Part shown: positions 1 through 5,494 of the stretch, one piece after another
Numbering within the stretch: the stretch's first letter is position 1
How the letters are laid out: every line of letters begins with the position of its first letter
Assembly (NCBI GenBank): GCA_001751015.1
Contig: MAXM01000061.1
Coordinates: forward strand, 1-5,494
Origin: Desulfobacterales bacterium C00003106
Lineage (GTDB): Bacteria > Desulfobacterota > Desulfobacteria > Desulfobacterales > C00003106
Length of the DNA: 5,494 bases
Direction of reading: 5' to 3'
Position numbers and translations under genes: made by a program
Notes under the pieces: generated by a model
Told to the model about the DNA's origin: nothing
The model's database searches: none
What the model saw: only the letters and a program-made list of their open reading frames with translations

Positions 1-42
1 TTCGATATTCATTCGGGCCTCACGGGGGGATTCTCCTTTTAA
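1..42 (+). CDS. Possible 3' end of an upstream outer-membrane beta-barrel gene (partial)
   Basis: Frame 1 reads FDIHSGLTGGFSF and then TAA at 40-42. Aromatic or aliphatic residues alternate with small polar ones and the last residue is Phe, which is the usual C-terminal strand signal of outer-membrane barrels recognised by the BAM machinery. If real, this gene ends 29 bases before the next start and belongs to the same run of genes. Only 13 residues are visible, so this is inference. The competing reading is frame 2, open from position 2 to a TAA at 83-85, which would give a basic, non-barrel C terminus overlapping the next start by 14 bases. Confidence 0.4.
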   Translation, partial: FDIHSGLTGGFSF

Positions 43-71
43 GAGAACCGTCATGCAGTATAGAAAACGCC

Positions 72-1502
72 ATGTTGAAAAATAATCAAATATTCAGACG
101 GACCGGAATTAATCGGGTCTGTCGAGCCGGAACAAATCTGCTGATCATACTGACTATATTATCATGTCTTGCGCCGGCAAACATGGCGGGAGCTGATGAT
201 TGTGAGGATGCAGGGAAATGGTATGATCGGGGTCTGGATCTGAGCGACAATTCAGAGAAAGAGGCCTCATATTACAAGAGGGCGATCGAATTATGCCCGG
301 ATTTTTTTCAGGCGCACAACAGGCTGGGTGAACTGTACAAAAACCGGGGAGAATATGACCTGGCCATCAGGGCGTTTAATGAGGCGACCAGGATGTTGCT
401 GTACGCTGAACCACACAACAACCTCGGTGACATCTATAGAATGCTCGGGAAATATGACCTTGCCGCAGAAGAATTCATAACAGCTATCAGGATAGACCCT
501 GGTTCCCGTGGGGCACAGAACCAGTTGAAATACGTATATAAACAACTGGGCAAGTATGATTATGTCCTTGAGGATCAACCGGATCTGATTCCCATATCAA
601 TCTTTACGCGGATCCCCGGCATAACCCTTCCAAAGGGCTCAATTCTTGTTGATTTTCAATACAAATACTGGGAGCAGGAATCAGATCTGACGGAAGATCT
701 GTTTACAGGCCGCGTACCCCCTATGCTGTACAGCCCTTCCAAGAGGGAAACAGATGTGCATGCATGGATTCTCGGCATACGCTATGGGTTGACCAATGAT
801 TTTACGATCGGCCTGATTCCCAAATTTTTCTCAAAACAGGCCCACATCCCGATACAACAATCCGAAATAGACGCCGAGCCGCAGGTAACGGGATTCGGGG
901 ACACAGTTCTGCTGACCAAGTATCATCTCTGGGGAAGAAGAAAGACACATATTGCAGGCTTCCTGCTGGTAAGTGTTCCAACAGGTGATGAAAATGCAGA
1001 AGATAAAGATCAGGGACTCGCATGCCGGATTCCACTCGGCTCAGGGACTTATCATTTCACGCCGGGTATAGCCTTTACCAAGGTAGAGGAATCCCTGGCG
1101 ATCAATGCGGATATCTCGTATATGATCACAGACGGAAACCGGGCCGCAGATGAATTTCACTGTGATCTTGCATTTCTTTTTCCATGTTTCCGGAATTTGA
1201 TATCGAGTATCGAAGTGAACTACAGGTGGAGGGGGAGTTGCAGGAGGTGCCAGACATACCGGACATGGGGACAGCCGCCTACTGTCGGCTCTCAGCCCGG
1301 AATGATCCAGGAGACCTATGAGACTACACTTATGGAAAAGGGAGGGCACACACTCTTCCTGTCGCCGGGGCTGCAGGTCTCTTTGCCCAATGGATTCAAG
1401 GCTGAACTTGGAGTTAAAATCCCGGTAATCAAGCCATCGGACAAGATTGCATGGGTGGAAAAGGCGGTATTCCACGTTGGGTTGACAAAGTACTTCTTTT
1501 AA
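72..1502 (+). CDS. Exported TPR protein with C-terminal outer-membrane beta-barrel (Phenol_MetA_deg/transporter-like)
   Basis: The protein has 476 residues. Residues 1-41 look like a signal peptide with a long basic N-region (RR at 9-10), a hydrophobic core at about 23-34 and an AGA cleavage site before Asp42. Residues about 46-165 form three to four TPR units (for example the LGELY/GEYDLAI and LGDIY/GKYDLAA helices, about 34 residues apart), a protein-binding scaffold. Residues about 188-476 are rich in alternating strands with features I associate with the Phenol_MetA_deg family: GFGDTVLLTKYHLW, a VPTGD turn, a PGIAFTK strand and a final strand ending VGLTKYFF with terminal Phe. The likely site is the outer membrane with the TPRs in the periplasm. 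C390-R-R-C393 and nearby Cys residues sit in a probable loop. No clear Shine-Dalgarno precedes ATG72 and the frame is open to the window edge, but the signal peptide supports this start. The transported or bound partner is unknown. The next gene begins 8 bases after the stop. Confidence 0.8.
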   Translation: MLKNNQIFRRTGINRVCRAGTNLLIILTILSCLAPANMAGADDCEDAGKWYDRGLDLSDNSEKEASYYKRAIELCPDFFQAHNRLGELYKNRGEYDLAIRAFNEATRMLLYAEPHNNLGDIYRMLGKYDLAAEEFITAIRIDPGSRGAQNQLKYVYKQLGKYDYVLEDQPDLIPISIFTRIPGITLPKGSILVDFQYKYWEQESDLTEDLFTGRVPPMLYSPSKRETDVHAWILGIRYGLTNDFTIGLIPKFFSKQAHIPIQQSEIDAEPQVTGFGDTVLLTKYHLWGRRKTHIAGFLLVSVPTGDENAEDKDQGLACRIPLGSGTYHFTPGIAFTKVEESLAINADISYMITDGNRAADEFHCDLAFLFPCFRNLISSIEVNYRWRGSCRRCQTYRTWGQPPTVGSQPGMIQETYETTLMEKGGHTLFLSPGLQVSLPNGFKAELGVKIPVIKPSDKIAWVEKAVFHVGLTKYFF

Positions 1503-1510
1503 CGGATGCG

Positions 1511-2797
1511 ATGGGTTTTATGTGCAAATTCCTTCTATCAATAAGTCTTGTCTTAATCAGCATGGCAACCGGTTTCCATGGCGGACTAAAGACCTGCCTG
1601 ACCGATTGCATGGCAATGGAGAGTATATCGGGCAATACGAAGCACGATTTCGCCCTGATTGAGGACAATGAACTGTACGAAAATGATCTTGCAGGTATCA
1701 GGATAAGGGGGAATATTCCTGCAAAGATCAAGAAATGCAGGATTCATTCTAACGGAACTGCGGGAATCTTTGTTGACAGAGAGGGATGTGTCATAGTAAC
1801 CGCGTGTAATATTTTCAGTAACAAGAGAGCAGGGATAAATATCAGCGAAGCCGAACATGCCGTTATAGAAGAGAGCAGAATCTACAAGAACAAGATGGCC
1901 GGTGTGCGAATACTGAGAAGCAGGAAAGAAGAGACCCACATTCTGAAGGTGAAGATTGCCAACAACAGAATATACCTGAATGATCAGGCGGGGATAAGAT
2001 CTGTGCCTCAACCTGAGAGCAATAAGGTTGACCTGACTGTCATTGCCAATGCCATATATGAAAACACAAAGGCCGGGGTCAGCGTAAAGAACAATACCCG
2101 GCTGACGGCGAGAGGCAATCAGATTCACGATAATGGAACGGTGGGAATTGTTATCTCCGAGTCTGTCATACCGCCTCAAGTGGACATCTATCAAAACAGG
2201 GTGAGTTTTAATCGCGGACCCGGAATTCATTGCGTTAATGGAGTTGCCGGGCAGGTGGGAATTAGAAATAACTGGATTTTTAATAATCAGTACTCCGGTA
2301 TCGTATGCGGTCTCTGGAGCAACCCGACCAGCAAGCTGTTAAACCTTGTGATTGCAAACAACACTGTCGTATCTAACGGCAGCAGGGGGCGGGGAGCCGG
2401 AATTAGAAATGACAGCAGGGGCAGGACCATGATAATGAACAACATTATTGCCTACAACTACACCACCGGTATAATGACAAGGGGATGCAGAGGGTATTCA
2501 TATAATCTGCTGTATGCTAATGGTGATGTGGGTACTTGCCGCGACAACAGGGACCCAGCCCCTTTCTGGGCCGAAAAAGAGCAATTTGGAGGCTGTTCGG
2601 GCAGAGGAAAAGGAGACTTGATCTGTGACGCGCTTTTTGCAGACCCGGATAAGTACGATTTTTCCCTTCAAGATGAATCGCCGGCCATAGATGCCGGAAA
2701 GGACAGAGCCGTCTATGATGACACTTCCTTTCCTCCATCAAAAGGTACAAAGAGAAATGACATGGGCGCTACCGGAGGTCCCTATGCCGTCAGATAG
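1511..2797 (+). CDS. Exported right-handed parallel beta-helix repeat protein
   Basis: The protein has 428 residues from ATG1511. An in-frame ATG at 1451 lies inside the upstream gene and would put 20 odd residues before the signal peptide. ATG1520 is an alternative, since the hydrophobic stretch begins MCKFLLSISLVLISM. Residues about 50-343 carry 11-12 coils of the form 'I..N.IY.N..AGI.I' (AGIRI, AGIFV, AGINI, AGVRI, AGVSV, VGIVI, SGIVC), with an Asn ladder at turns, as in PbH1/NosD/Beta_helix families. The C-terminal tail has SPAIDAG (390-396) and RNDMGATGGP (415-424), a common ending in this fold in anaerobic Gram-negatives. I see no polysaccharide-lyase active site, so a structural or binding role in the periplasm or on the surface is more likely than an enzyme. 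It lies 8 bases after the barrel gene and overlaps the cytochrome gene by 14 bases, so it probably serves the same system. The ribosome site at 1511 is weak, suggesting coupling to the gene before. Confidence 0.8.
   Translation: MGFMCKFLLSISLVLISMATGFHGGLKTCLTDCMAMESISGNTKHDFALIEDNELYENDLAGIRIRGNIPAKIKKCRIHSNGTAGIFVDREGCVIVTACNIFSNKRAGINISEAEHAVIEESRIYKNKMAGVRILRSRKEETHILKVKIANNRIYLNDQAGIRSVPQPESNKVDLTVIANAIYENTKAGVSVKNNTRLTARGNQIHDNGTVGIVISESVIPPQVDIYQNRVSFNRGPGIHCVNGVAGQVGIRNNWIFNNQYSGIVCGLWSNPTSKLLNLVIANNTVVSNGSRGRGAGIRNDSRGRTMIMNNIIAYNYTTGIMTRGCRGYSYNLLYANGDVGTCRDNRDPAPFWAEKEQFGGCSGRGKGDLICDALFADPDKYDFSLQDESPAIDAGKDRAVYDDTSFPPSKGTKRNDMGATGGPYAVR
2774..2779 (+). promoter_or_regulatory. Strong ribosome binding site fixing the cytochrome start
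   Basis: GGAGGT lies 4 bases before ATG2784. It sits inside the upstream coding sequence, where the same bases encode the Gly-Gly of the terminal GGP motif of the beta-helix protein. This site argues for ATG2784 over the in-frame ATGs at 2691 and 2757, which lack a comparable site. It implies translational coupling across the 14-base overlap. Confidence 0.7.
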
Positions 2798-3680
2798 TAG
2801 ACTGGGCCGGGACCCTGGAACAAGATGGGAGATTCTGAGGTCGGCTCGATGGATGGCTTTTGCTGCGGGCGTAATCTGTCTCTGCCTTGGTTTTTGGGGA
2901 TGTGTGACAAGAGTCCCTCCTGAGCCCGGGGCCCAAAAAGATGTCTCCGCGTTGTACGACATAAAGATTGAACCGTTAAAACCGCACGACTGTGCGCAAT
3001 GTCATCCACAGATTTATTCCCTTGTAAAAAACAGGGGGGGCAGGCACAGGATAGACTGCAGGAGATGTCATGTGCAATTCCACATGTATCGTCCGGGGAA
3101 GGTGCCATACGAGGAAGTAATTCCCAAATGCAGCTCATGTCATGGTCCGGTTCACGGCAAGGAACTGGCTGAATGTTCCGGATGCCACACTGAAGTGCAT
3201 GCGCCTATGAACATTCCGGCAGGGCGGGCGCTGGAGCAGGGATGTTCCGTGTGCCATCCCGATGTAGACAGGGAGATGAAGACATACATAACCCAGCACA
3301 CTGACCTGTATTGTATCTCATGTCATCATTCAAGGCACAGATATGTTCCTGAGTGCCAGGAATGTCACCAGCCCCACACAAGAGGAATGACACAGGCCGA
3401 CTGTCTGACCTGCCACCGACCTCACAAGGCGCTTCAGGTTGTCTATCCGGCGGATATGTCATCTGAGGCATGCACGGGTTGTCATCGGGATGCTTACGAG
3501 GCGCTGAAGCAGAGCAACACAAAACACACGGCCGTAAGCTGCACGAAATGCCATCTTGAAAAACACCGAACATTTGTAAGGTGCAGCGAGTGTCATCCTG
3601 AAGCTCACGGCGCTGCTATGTTGCAGAAATTCTCGACTTGCAATCAGTGCCACGGCACTGCCCACAGTCTGTACAAGTGA
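2784..3680 (+). CDS. Dodecahaem c-type cytochrome, probable lipoprotein
   Basis: The protein has 298 residues from ATG2784. After a long N-region there is a hydrophobic segment (about 24-39) ending FWGC with Cys40, a weak but plausible lipobox (Phe rather than Leu at -3). Twelve CxxCH haem-attachment motifs begin at Cys 70, 92, 116, 131, 154, 177, 191, 207, 230, 253, 267 and 286. Most are followed three or four residues later by a further His, and at least 13 non-motif His are present, enough for bis-His ligation of all haems. The haems fall into three tandem four-haem modules (70-153, 154-229, 230-298). Maturation requires export and the cytochrome c assembly system, so the protein acts in the periplasm or on the outer membrane, presumably as an electron-transfer wire or store with no visible catalytic domain. 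It is the last gene of the + strand run after a barrel and a beta-helix gene. It does not look like MtrA, OmcS or OmcE in length and haem spacing; its exact family is not recognised. Confidence 0.9.
   Translation: MPSDSRLGRDPGTRWEILRSARWMAFAAGVICLCLGFWGCVTRVPPEPGAQKDVSALYDIKIEPLKPHDCAQCHPQIYSLVKNRGGRHRIDCRRCHVQFHMYRPGKVPYEEVIPKCSSCHGPVHGKELAECSGCHTEVHAPMNIPAGRALEQGCSVCHPDVDREMKTYITQHTDLYCISCHHSRHRYVPECQECHQPHTRGMTQADCLTCHRPHKALQVVYPADMSSEACTGCHRDAYEALKQSNTKHTAVSCTKCHLEKHRTFVRCSECHPEAHGAAMLQKFSTCNQCHGTAHSLYK
2991..3677 (+). repeat. Three tandem tetrahaem modules within the cytochrome gene
   Basis: Modules lie at 2991-3242, 3243-3470 and 3471-3677. Spacings between consecutive CxxCH motifs (residues after His to next Cys) are 17, 19, 10 in module A, 18, 9, 11 in B and 18, 9, 14 in C. 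The linkers from A to B and from B to C are both 18. Shared features are a His (QHT, KHT, or RHR in A) 4-5 residues before the second haem Cys, and a His four residues after the second haem His. Module A has a roughly 10-residue insertion between haems 2 and 3. The repeat is seen in the protein; the DNA copies have diverged, so the duplication is old. Confidence 0.8.
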
Positions 3681-3865
3681 ACCTCTGCGAGCCTTCAGCG
3701 TAAGGAACAGGGACGAAATAACTTCCTCAACTATGCATCACAGCTTCAGGCCACCTTTGCCCGATCTCAAATCCCAAAAGCATCAAAATAGCTTGCTATT
3801 CCATCAACTTTTGTGATTTGAGATCGAACAAATTTGACCCAAATCTATGCGCCTACTTGGGGAAG
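3681..3865. other. Convergent intergenic region
   Basis: This stretch separates the cytochrome stop codon from the stop codon of the ThiF-like gene on the other strand. I find no credible gene or RNA gene in it. Its only clear structure is the inverted repeat centred near 3794. Neither side of that repeat is followed by a run of T typical of an intrinsic terminator. Confidence 0.7.
3762..3826. repeat. Long inverted repeat with nested hairpin between convergent genes
   Basis: The left arm 3762-3780 and right arm 3808-3826 pair at 18 of 19 positions (12 pairs, one C/T mismatch at 3774/3814, then 6 pairs). Beyond a 2x2 mismatch the stem gains four more pairs (3756-3759 with 3829-3832). The 27-base loop holds a second perfect inverted repeat, AATAGC TT GCTATT (3787-3800), flanked by two direct copies of CATCAA (3781-3786 and 3802-3807). 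The position between two stop codons suits a bidirectional transcript-end structure. Without a U-tract it could equally be a small palindromic dispersed element of the REP or MITE kind. Confidence 0.75.
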
Positions 3866-4609
3866 TTATTCCGTCCCCGTTCCTAACTGACCGCATACAG
3901 GGCATCGGGGATCTTCGGTCACTTCGAGTTCCTGGAATTTCATGGTCGAAAAATCCAATAGCAACATGCGTCCCGTTGAGACGCTGCCCACGCCGGTCAG
4001 ATACTTTATCGTCTCTAACGCCTGCACGCTGCCAATGGCGCAAGAGACCGCGCCTACTGCGGGAGACTTCTCTTGGGGCGGGGTCTTGGGGAAAATGCAT
4101 GCAAGGCAAGGGGTGGACGGGGGATGAAGAAAGATGACGCGCCCTTCCAGCCCCCATATTGCTCCATGAACCATCGGAATTCCCTTTGTGACAGCACATA
4201 GATTCAGGACATGGCGGGTGCGGAAATTATCGAGGCAATCTATGACAACTTCGGCATCTGCTACAAGATCATCGACATTGTGGGCGGTAATCTCATCAGA
4301 AACGGGTTCAACGTCAATCTCGGGATTAAGAGAGAAAAGGGCCTCCTGAGCAGACTTGGCCTTGTTGGTTCCAATACTTTGCTCTGTATACAGGAACTGC
4401 CTGTTGAGATTGCTTATCTCAACCGTATCAAAATCACAGACCCTGATGTGCCCGACACCGGCCAGTGCAAGATTCAGGGCGGCAGGGCACCCGAGGCCCC
4501 CGGCCCCTGCGACAAAAACCCTGGAACCTTTCAACCTTTGCTGGGTTTCAACGCCCCAACCGGAAAGGCGCGTCTGTCTTTCATAGCGCTTCAAATCAAG
4601 ATCCGGCAT
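3866..4609 (-). CDS. ThiF/MoeB/HesA-family adenylating (E1-like) protein
   Basis: The protein has 247 residues from ATG4609, a normal length. The family activates the C terminus of a ubiquitin-like sulfur carrier (MoaD or ThiS type) as an acyl-adenylate in the cytoplasm. Motifs in order are RYERQ (8-12), the nucleotide-binding loop GAGGLG (35-40), DFDTVEISNLNRQ (59-71), Lys83 and Lys85, DCLDN (124-128, Asp127 matching the Mg-binding Asp of MoeB), and two zinc CxxC pairs (168/171 and 236/239). By alignment to E. coli MoeB and ThiF, the conserved Cys before the 'GxxGxxQALE' helix is absent here (about Gln179), so direct sulfur transfer through that Cys is unlikely. ATG4609 has GGGG six bases upstream and gives an N terminus like MoeB; ATG4642 is possible but adds 11 residues. 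The start lies inside the end of the upstream lyase gene, so the two are probably co-translated. No carrier-protein gene is visible, so molybdopterin, thiamine or tungsten-enzyme roles cannot be separated. Confidence 0.88.
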   Translation of the reverse strand: MPDLDLKRYERQTRLSGWGVETQQRLKGSRVFVAGAGGLGCPAALNLALAGVGHIRVCDFDTVEISNLNRQFLYTEQSIGTNKAKSAQEALFSLNPEIDVEPVSDEITAHNVDDLVADAEVVIDCLDNFRTRHVLNLCAVTKGIPMVHGAIWGLEGRVIFLHPPSTPCLACIFPKTPPQEKSPAVGAVSCAIGSVQALETIKYLTGVGSVSTGRMLLLDFSTMKFQELEVTEDPRCPVCGQLGTGTE

Positions 4610-5494
4610 ATCCATCCCCGACCATACAGACGCCATCTTCATCCATCAGAGGGCAGACCCTTGTTTCTTCTATAGATGACGACCCGACGCTTGCCAGCTT
4701 TCCTTTGACGTGGTCGATTACCCTCTGTGTCAACGTCTGAGAGATCCCGATATGGTTCATCGGATCAATGGCCTTTTCAAGGTCTTCTCGTTTGAATTTT
4801 TGCGATATCTGATCGTGATTCATCAAGAGATCAATCAGGGGTTGGCCGGTCTCTATGGCCTCCATGCATGTCTCATAGATGACCCTGTGAGCGGTCTGTT
4901 TGCCTATTTTTTTCCCCACACGAAACATCAAGGCCTCGGTCGAAATAGAAACCGCGGCCCTGTCAACGTTTTTGCGAATCCTGTCTTCATGAACAATAAG
5001 GTCCTTCAGGATGCCCTTTGCCAGGGACAAAAGCCCGCAGACAAAAAGGGAAGTATCGGTGATCGTCACCCATTCGAGTCTCACGGCACGGTAGTCCCGT
5101 TCATGTTCGTTGATCATCCCTTCAAAACCCAAACCGGCATTCGCCCTGATCAGCCTTGCCAGGACCACGACCTGTTCGCACATCTCAGGATTTCTCTTGT
5201 GGGGCATGGTGCTGCTGCCTATCTTCCCCATCTGAAAAGGCTCTTCTACCTCCCCGGTCTCACTTCGGGACAGGCTCCTGATTTCATCAGCGATCTTGGC
5301 CGACGTGGCCGAAATCATGGCCATTGTGGTGAGAAATTCAGCGCTCCTGTCCCTGGACGAGTGCCAGGCGGTAAGGGCTGTATTAAGCCCGAGTTTTTTT
5401 GAAAACCGATACAACAGCTCAAGGCCCTTTTCTCCAAACGCATCCATCGTGCCGACCCCGCCAAAGAGCTGACTCACCAGAACCCGCTCTTTGC
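4596..5494 (-). CDS. Fumarase/aspartase-superfamily lyase, adenylosuccinate lyase/PcaB-like (partial, 5' end outside window)
   Basis: The stop is at 4596-4598 and the frame is open to the right edge, giving 298 visible residues. A GTG at 5477 lies inside the conserved region and is not a credible start, because codons before it continue the domain (KERVLVSQLFGGVGT). The superfamily signature loop GSSTMPHKRNP lies at 5187-5219 and carries the Ser expected to act as catalytic base. It is followed by HERD and a helical core, then a C-terminal ADSL_C-like domain over about the last 90 residues. Such enzymes release fumarate (or perform the related PcaB cycloisomerisation) in the cytoplasm as tetramers. 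Family members have about 430-450 residues, so roughly one third is missing. The TMPHKRNP form and the HERD segment fit adenylosuccinate lyase and PcaB-type paralogues alike. The pairing with a ThiF-like gene rather than purine genes makes me cautious about calling it PurB. Confidence 0.85.
   Translation of the reverse strand, partial: KERVLVSQLFGGVGTMDAFGEKGLELLYRFSKKLGLNTALTAWHSSRDRSAEFLTTMAMISATSAKIADEIRSLSRSETGEVEEPFQMGKIGSSTMPHKRNPEMCEQVVVLARLIRANAGLGFEGMINEHERDYRAVRLEWVTITDTSLFVCGLLSLAKGILKDLIVHEDRIRKNVDRAAVSISTEALMFRVGKKIGKQTAHRVIYETCMEAIETGQPLIDLLMNHDQISQKFKREDLEKAIDPMNHIGISQTLTQRVIDHVKGKLASVGSSSIEETRVCPLMDEDGVCMVGDGYAGS

Noticed and set aside
53..85. Tiny 10-codon frame (ATG53 to TAA83-85) ahead of the barrel gene, as a possible leader peptide
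   Set aside because: It has no ribosome site or attenuator hairpin and overlaps the barrel start, so chance is the simpler explanation.
686..705. Inverted repeat CAGATC...GATCTG
   Set aside because: It is only six base pairs within the coding sequence, as expected by chance, and has no matching partner sites.
1586..2230. 214-codon open frame on the - strand opposite the beta-helix gene
   Set aside because: It is fully antisense to a well-supported repeat protein and has no recognisable domain or export signal. Openness follows from the repetitive codons of the + strand gene.
2691..2783. Extended N terminus of the cytochrome from ATG2691 or ATG2757
   Set aside because: These starts lie deep in the upstream gene, lack a good ribosome site and put extra residues before the export signal. 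GGAGGT before ATG2784 decides the start.
72..3680. Classic MtrCAB-type porin-cytochrome conduit
   Set aside because: The barrel region is only about 290 residues, against about 700 for MtrB-type sheaths, and the cytochrome's haem spacing and lipoprotein signal do not match MtrA.
3781..3807. CRISPR-like repeats from the two CATCAA copies
   Set aside because: There are only two six-base copies inside a hairpin loop, with no array or regular spacers.
3804..4199. 131-codon open frame on the - strand overlapping the ThiF-like gene and the intergenic gap
   Set aside because: It is a shadow frame within the 3' part of a clear ThiF-family gene, and the translation is low in structure and rich in Arg, Ser and Pro.
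4710..5402. 230-codon open frame on the + strand opposite the lyase gene
   Set aside because: The - strand frame has the fumarase-superfamily signature and conserved helices; the + strand translation shows no family features.

Overview
The window holds three genes in one direction on the + strand (about 72-3680), a 185-base convergent gap with a large inverted repeat, and two overlapping genes on the - strand (3866 to the right edge). An envelope-located dodecaheme cytochrome, 'SPAIDAG...NDMGA.GGP' beta-helix proteins and a HesA/MoeB-type protein together suggest a Gram-negative anaerobe or anaerobic respirer, most likely Desulfobacterota (former Deltaproteobacteria) or a relative. This is inferred from gene content; no marker gene is present to fix the taxonomy.

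+ strand block: (1) positions 1-42 probably are the last codons of another outer-membrane beta-barrel gene, since that frame ends in an alternating strand with a terminal Phe. (2) 72-1502 encodes a secreted protein with 3-4 TPR units followed by a Phenol_MetA_deg/'transporter'-like outer-membrane barrel. (3) 1511-2797 encodes an exported right-handed parallel beta-helix protein with about 11-12 coils. (4) 2784-3680 encodes a probable lipoprotein with twelve CxxCH haem motifs. By alignment these form three tandem copies of a tetrahaem module. The genes are tightly packed (8-base gap, then 14-base overlap), so they look like one operon. A barrel, a repeat-fold scaffold and a very haem-dense lipoprotein together make a credible uncharacterised electron-transfer system of the outer membrane or cell surface. 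The barrel looks too small to enclose a cytochrome in the MtrAB manner.

- strand block: a fumarase/aspartase-superfamily lyase (adenylosuccinate lyase/PcaB-like; its 5' end lies beyond the window) overlaps a ThiF/MoeB/HesA-family adenylating protein by 14 bases. The ThiF-like protein keeps the ATP-binding and zinc motifs but seems to lack the Cys found in E. coli MoeB and ThiF before the last helix. The substrate of neither enzyme can be read from the sequence.

The gap 3681-3865 holds no gene that I can support. It contains a near-perfect inverted repeat (18 of 19 pairs) with a smaller hairpin and two short direct repeats in its loop. This could be a termination or transcript-end structure for both converging operons, or a small dispersed repeat.
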